Below are positions 15,198 to 16,696 of a DNA stretch of 16,696 nucleotides, piece by piece. Source of the DNA: CAYOVG01 sp964407285 (GTDB lineage: Bacteria; Desulfobacterota; Syntrophobacteria; Syntrophobacterales; Syntrophobacteraceae); the NCBI GenBank assembly GCA_964407285.1, contig CAYOVG010000138.1:1-16696 (forward strand), written 5' to 3'. The notes beneath the pieces were generated by a model that was not told the DNA's origin, ran no database searches, and saw only the letters and a list, made by a program, of their open reading frames with translations. Both the position numbers and the translations under genes were made by a program. Numbering within the stretch: the first letter of the stretch is position 1; each line of letters opens with the position of its first letter.

Positions 15198-15493
15198 AGA
15201 ACTGCCTTGGAGTCGCCCTTATTCTTCATTATATCGTCTTCGCTACAAGTAGGATCGAAGAGGAGGCTCAAAAGATCGGAACCATGGGCAGCCAGGGCAT
15301 ACGATATTCATTCCATATTCATTCCGCCACATGTCGTTTCCTTCCTACAGCGGATTACCCAATATTCCGACCCGTTTTTCCGATGATCCCCTACCCGCTT
15401 CCGCGCTTCTGTTCGACATCTTTGGAAGAAGTCCGAATTCACCATTTGTTCTGCCAGGGGCCTAAATGTTCGCCTCCAAGCCGATGGGGGCAT
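15194..15493 (-). pseudogene. Interrupted upstream partner of the nucleotidyltransferase remnant
   Basis: One minus-strand frame runs 100 codons from ATG 15493 to TGA 15194-15196, broken by a single TGA at 15308-15310. The part after the break reads YALAAHGSDLLSLLFDPT and ends in KNKGDSKAVL, which looks like genuine protein. The part before it is less convincing. The frame ends in an ATGA overlap with the nucleotidyltransferase remnant, so the two were probably a translationally coupled pair. I do not recognise the family, and an antitoxin role would be a guess from the arrangement. Confidence 0.3.
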
Positions 15494-15809
15494 GACGCGG
15501 TCTTATCCTCCATCGAGCATTGATTGATTCATTTCCGGTTCCCGGCAGGACCGCCCAAAATCGAATGCCGCACCCCGATGCCGCGTTCACCCCTGCTTAT
15601 CCTTTTACTTCACACCAAATAAATTGAGCTCTAAGTCTGTATCGCGATATACAGTTACGAAGCGGCTGCGAGATTCCCGTTTTTTTTCATTCAGCGCCGT
15701 AAACCCGCTCCAGACCTACATTCAATGATCCATTTGCGATACTTTTAGGGTACGCTCATGGCGCCGTGATGATGCCAATATGAACCCAATGTCCCCCTTT
15801 TTGACGCTG
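15494..15809. other. Gene-free stretch left of the CRISPR trailer
   Basis: No gene is visible and the base composition is more AT-rich than in the metabolic genes. A near-palindrome lies at 15637-15654, with arms CTGTAT and ATACAG around CGCGAT. I see no promoter or mobile-element end. Confidence 0.25.
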
Positions 15810-15836
15810 AAAAAACGCCGGCGAGAGAGCCGGCGT
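15810..15836 (-). terminator. Minus-strand rho-independent terminator beyond the CRISPR array
   Basis: The stem ACGCCGGC (15815-15822) and GCCGGCGT (15829-15836) pairs perfectly over 8 bp around loop GAGAGA. On the minus strand it is followed by six T (15815-15810), so it stops leftward transcription. No minus-strand gene lies between it and the CRISPR array, so the transcript it ends is most simply the pre-crRNA. Confidence 0.75.
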
Positions 15837-16018
15837 CATTTGGAACTATCTCTTATATTGCAACCTTTACGAACAGTGTCTGTAGCTAATGCCGTATTGA
15901 GCACTGGTCCAGGCAATGGAGTTAACAAATACCCTCGTCCTCGAAGCAGGGGAGAAGGGCAGGATGAGGGGCCAAAGCCGTTGATCTCCCGGCTCCCCCA
16001 TCCCAAAACCTTTTCCAT

Positions 16019-16696
16019 TTAGTGATGATGCCGGGGCGTAAGGCCCCGGAAATACACCCCCCGTTAAGCGAAACTACATCGATGGAGACCGTGTTTCAAT
16101 GAGACCGGGGCGTAAAACCCCGGAAATACCGGCGTTCCTTTTCTTCCGCCCGGCGCGTCCCGGTCTGTTTCAATGAGGCCGGGGCGTAAAACCCCGGAAA
16201 TACAGTGATCTCTCCACCAACTATGAGGCCTATCTGAGGGTTTCAATGAGGCCGGGGCGTAAAACCCCGGAAATACAGAAGAAAAAGGTAGTGAAGAAGA
16301 AAGCCGCGTAAGTGTTTCAATGAGGCCGGGGCGTAAAACCCCGGAAATACACGGACGAATGGGTTGTAAAGACGCTAAAGACGTTGTTTCAATGAGGCCG
16401 GGGCGTAAAACCCCGGAAATACCGAATTCGTTTTGGCAAAAGAAGGCGGTCTCGTTGAGTTTCAATGAGGCCGGGGCGTAAAACCCCGGAAATACGACAA
16501 CAGGAGGTGCTGCATGACCGACCCGCCCGATGTTTCAATGAGGCCGGGGCGTAAAACCCCGGAAATACCAACTCTGCGCCCATCTTCTCGGGCCGCAGCC
16601 GGCAGGTTTCAATGAGGCCGGGGCGTAAAACCCCGGAAATACCAGCCTGCCCCGCTGCGGTATCGATCAGCACGCGAGGTTTCAATGAGGCCGGGG
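16019..16696 (-). CRISPR. CRISPR array, trailer end, continuing past the window
   Basis: Ten copies of a 37-nt repeat start at 16019, 16093, 16167, 16240, 16314, 16386, 16459, 16532, 16606 and 16679 (the last cut off after 18 nt). The nine spacers are 35 to 37 nt. On the plus strand the repeat begins GTTTCAATGAGG and ends GGAAATAC. It contains CCGGGG-CGTAAAA-CCCCGG, a 6-bp hairpin. The copy at 16093 has one change (GAGACC for GAGGCC). The copy at 16019 is degenerate over its first 11 bases and has GG for AA in the loop, so it is the trailer end. Read on the minus strand the repeat ends in ATTGAAAC, the usual 5' handle of type I and III crRNAs. No cas genes or leader are in the window, so the type is undetermined. 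Confidence 0.97.

Noticed and set aside
16064..16685. Minus-strand open frames containing repeated ISGVLRPGLIET units
   Set aside because: The repeated peptide is simply the translated CRISPR repeat. These are not protein genes.

Overview
The window looks like chromosomal DNA of a sulfate-reducing bacterium, most likely a member of the former Deltaproteobacteria (Desulfobacterota). The evidence is a dissimilatory-type ATP sulfurylase (sat) directly upstream of dissimilatory APS reductase (aprB-aprA), a second complete aprBA copy, and an HdrD-like iron-sulfur protein. The genes are GC-rich with ordinary Shine-Dalgarno sites and sigma70-type promoters. I cannot assign a genus. No qmoABC or dsr genes lie inside the window.

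Layout. 1-510 is non-coding and ends in a consensus promoter (370-397). Transcription unit 1 is sat - aprB1 - aprA1 (511-4310), closed by a strong terminator (4343-4374). Two YkgJ-type cysteine-cluster genes follow (4532-5299, 5705-6502), then a terminator (6576-6608), another near-consensus promoter (6730-6757) and a leader of about 540 nt. Next are aprB2 - aprA2 (7298-9674) and a strong terminator (9719-9751). They are followed by an HdrD/CCG-type Fe-S protein (9853-11019), two more YkgJ-type genes (11368-12099, 12147-12962) and a DUF1848 protein (13178-14068). On the minus strand lie an exported protein with C-terminal repeats (14132-14806) and the degraded remains of a nucleotidyltransferase toxin-like gene with its upstream partner (14900-15493). 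The right end is a CRISPR array (16019-16696, running off the edge). Its repeat sequence, degenerate left-end repeat and a minus-strand terminator all say it is transcribed leftwards. No cas genes are visible.

How the genes fit together. Sat makes APS from sulfate and ATP, and AprBA reduces APS to sulfite. The most interesting structure is a repeated cassette, aprB - aprA - YkgJ type A - YkgJ type B, present twice. In the second copy an HdrD-like protein sits between aprA and the YkgJ pair. By direct comparison the first YkgJ of each cassette resembles the first of the other, and the second resembles the second. This implies duplication, or parallel retention, of the whole block. The four YkgJ-type proteins share eight cysteines and a conserved C-terminal extension that small YkgJ proteins lack. 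Their fixed place beside APS reductase suggests an undescribed accessory role, such as electron transfer, Fe-S maturation or metal supply. That role is inference from context. AprA1 also differs from AprA2 at FAD- and substrate-side motifs, so the two reductases may not be equivalent.
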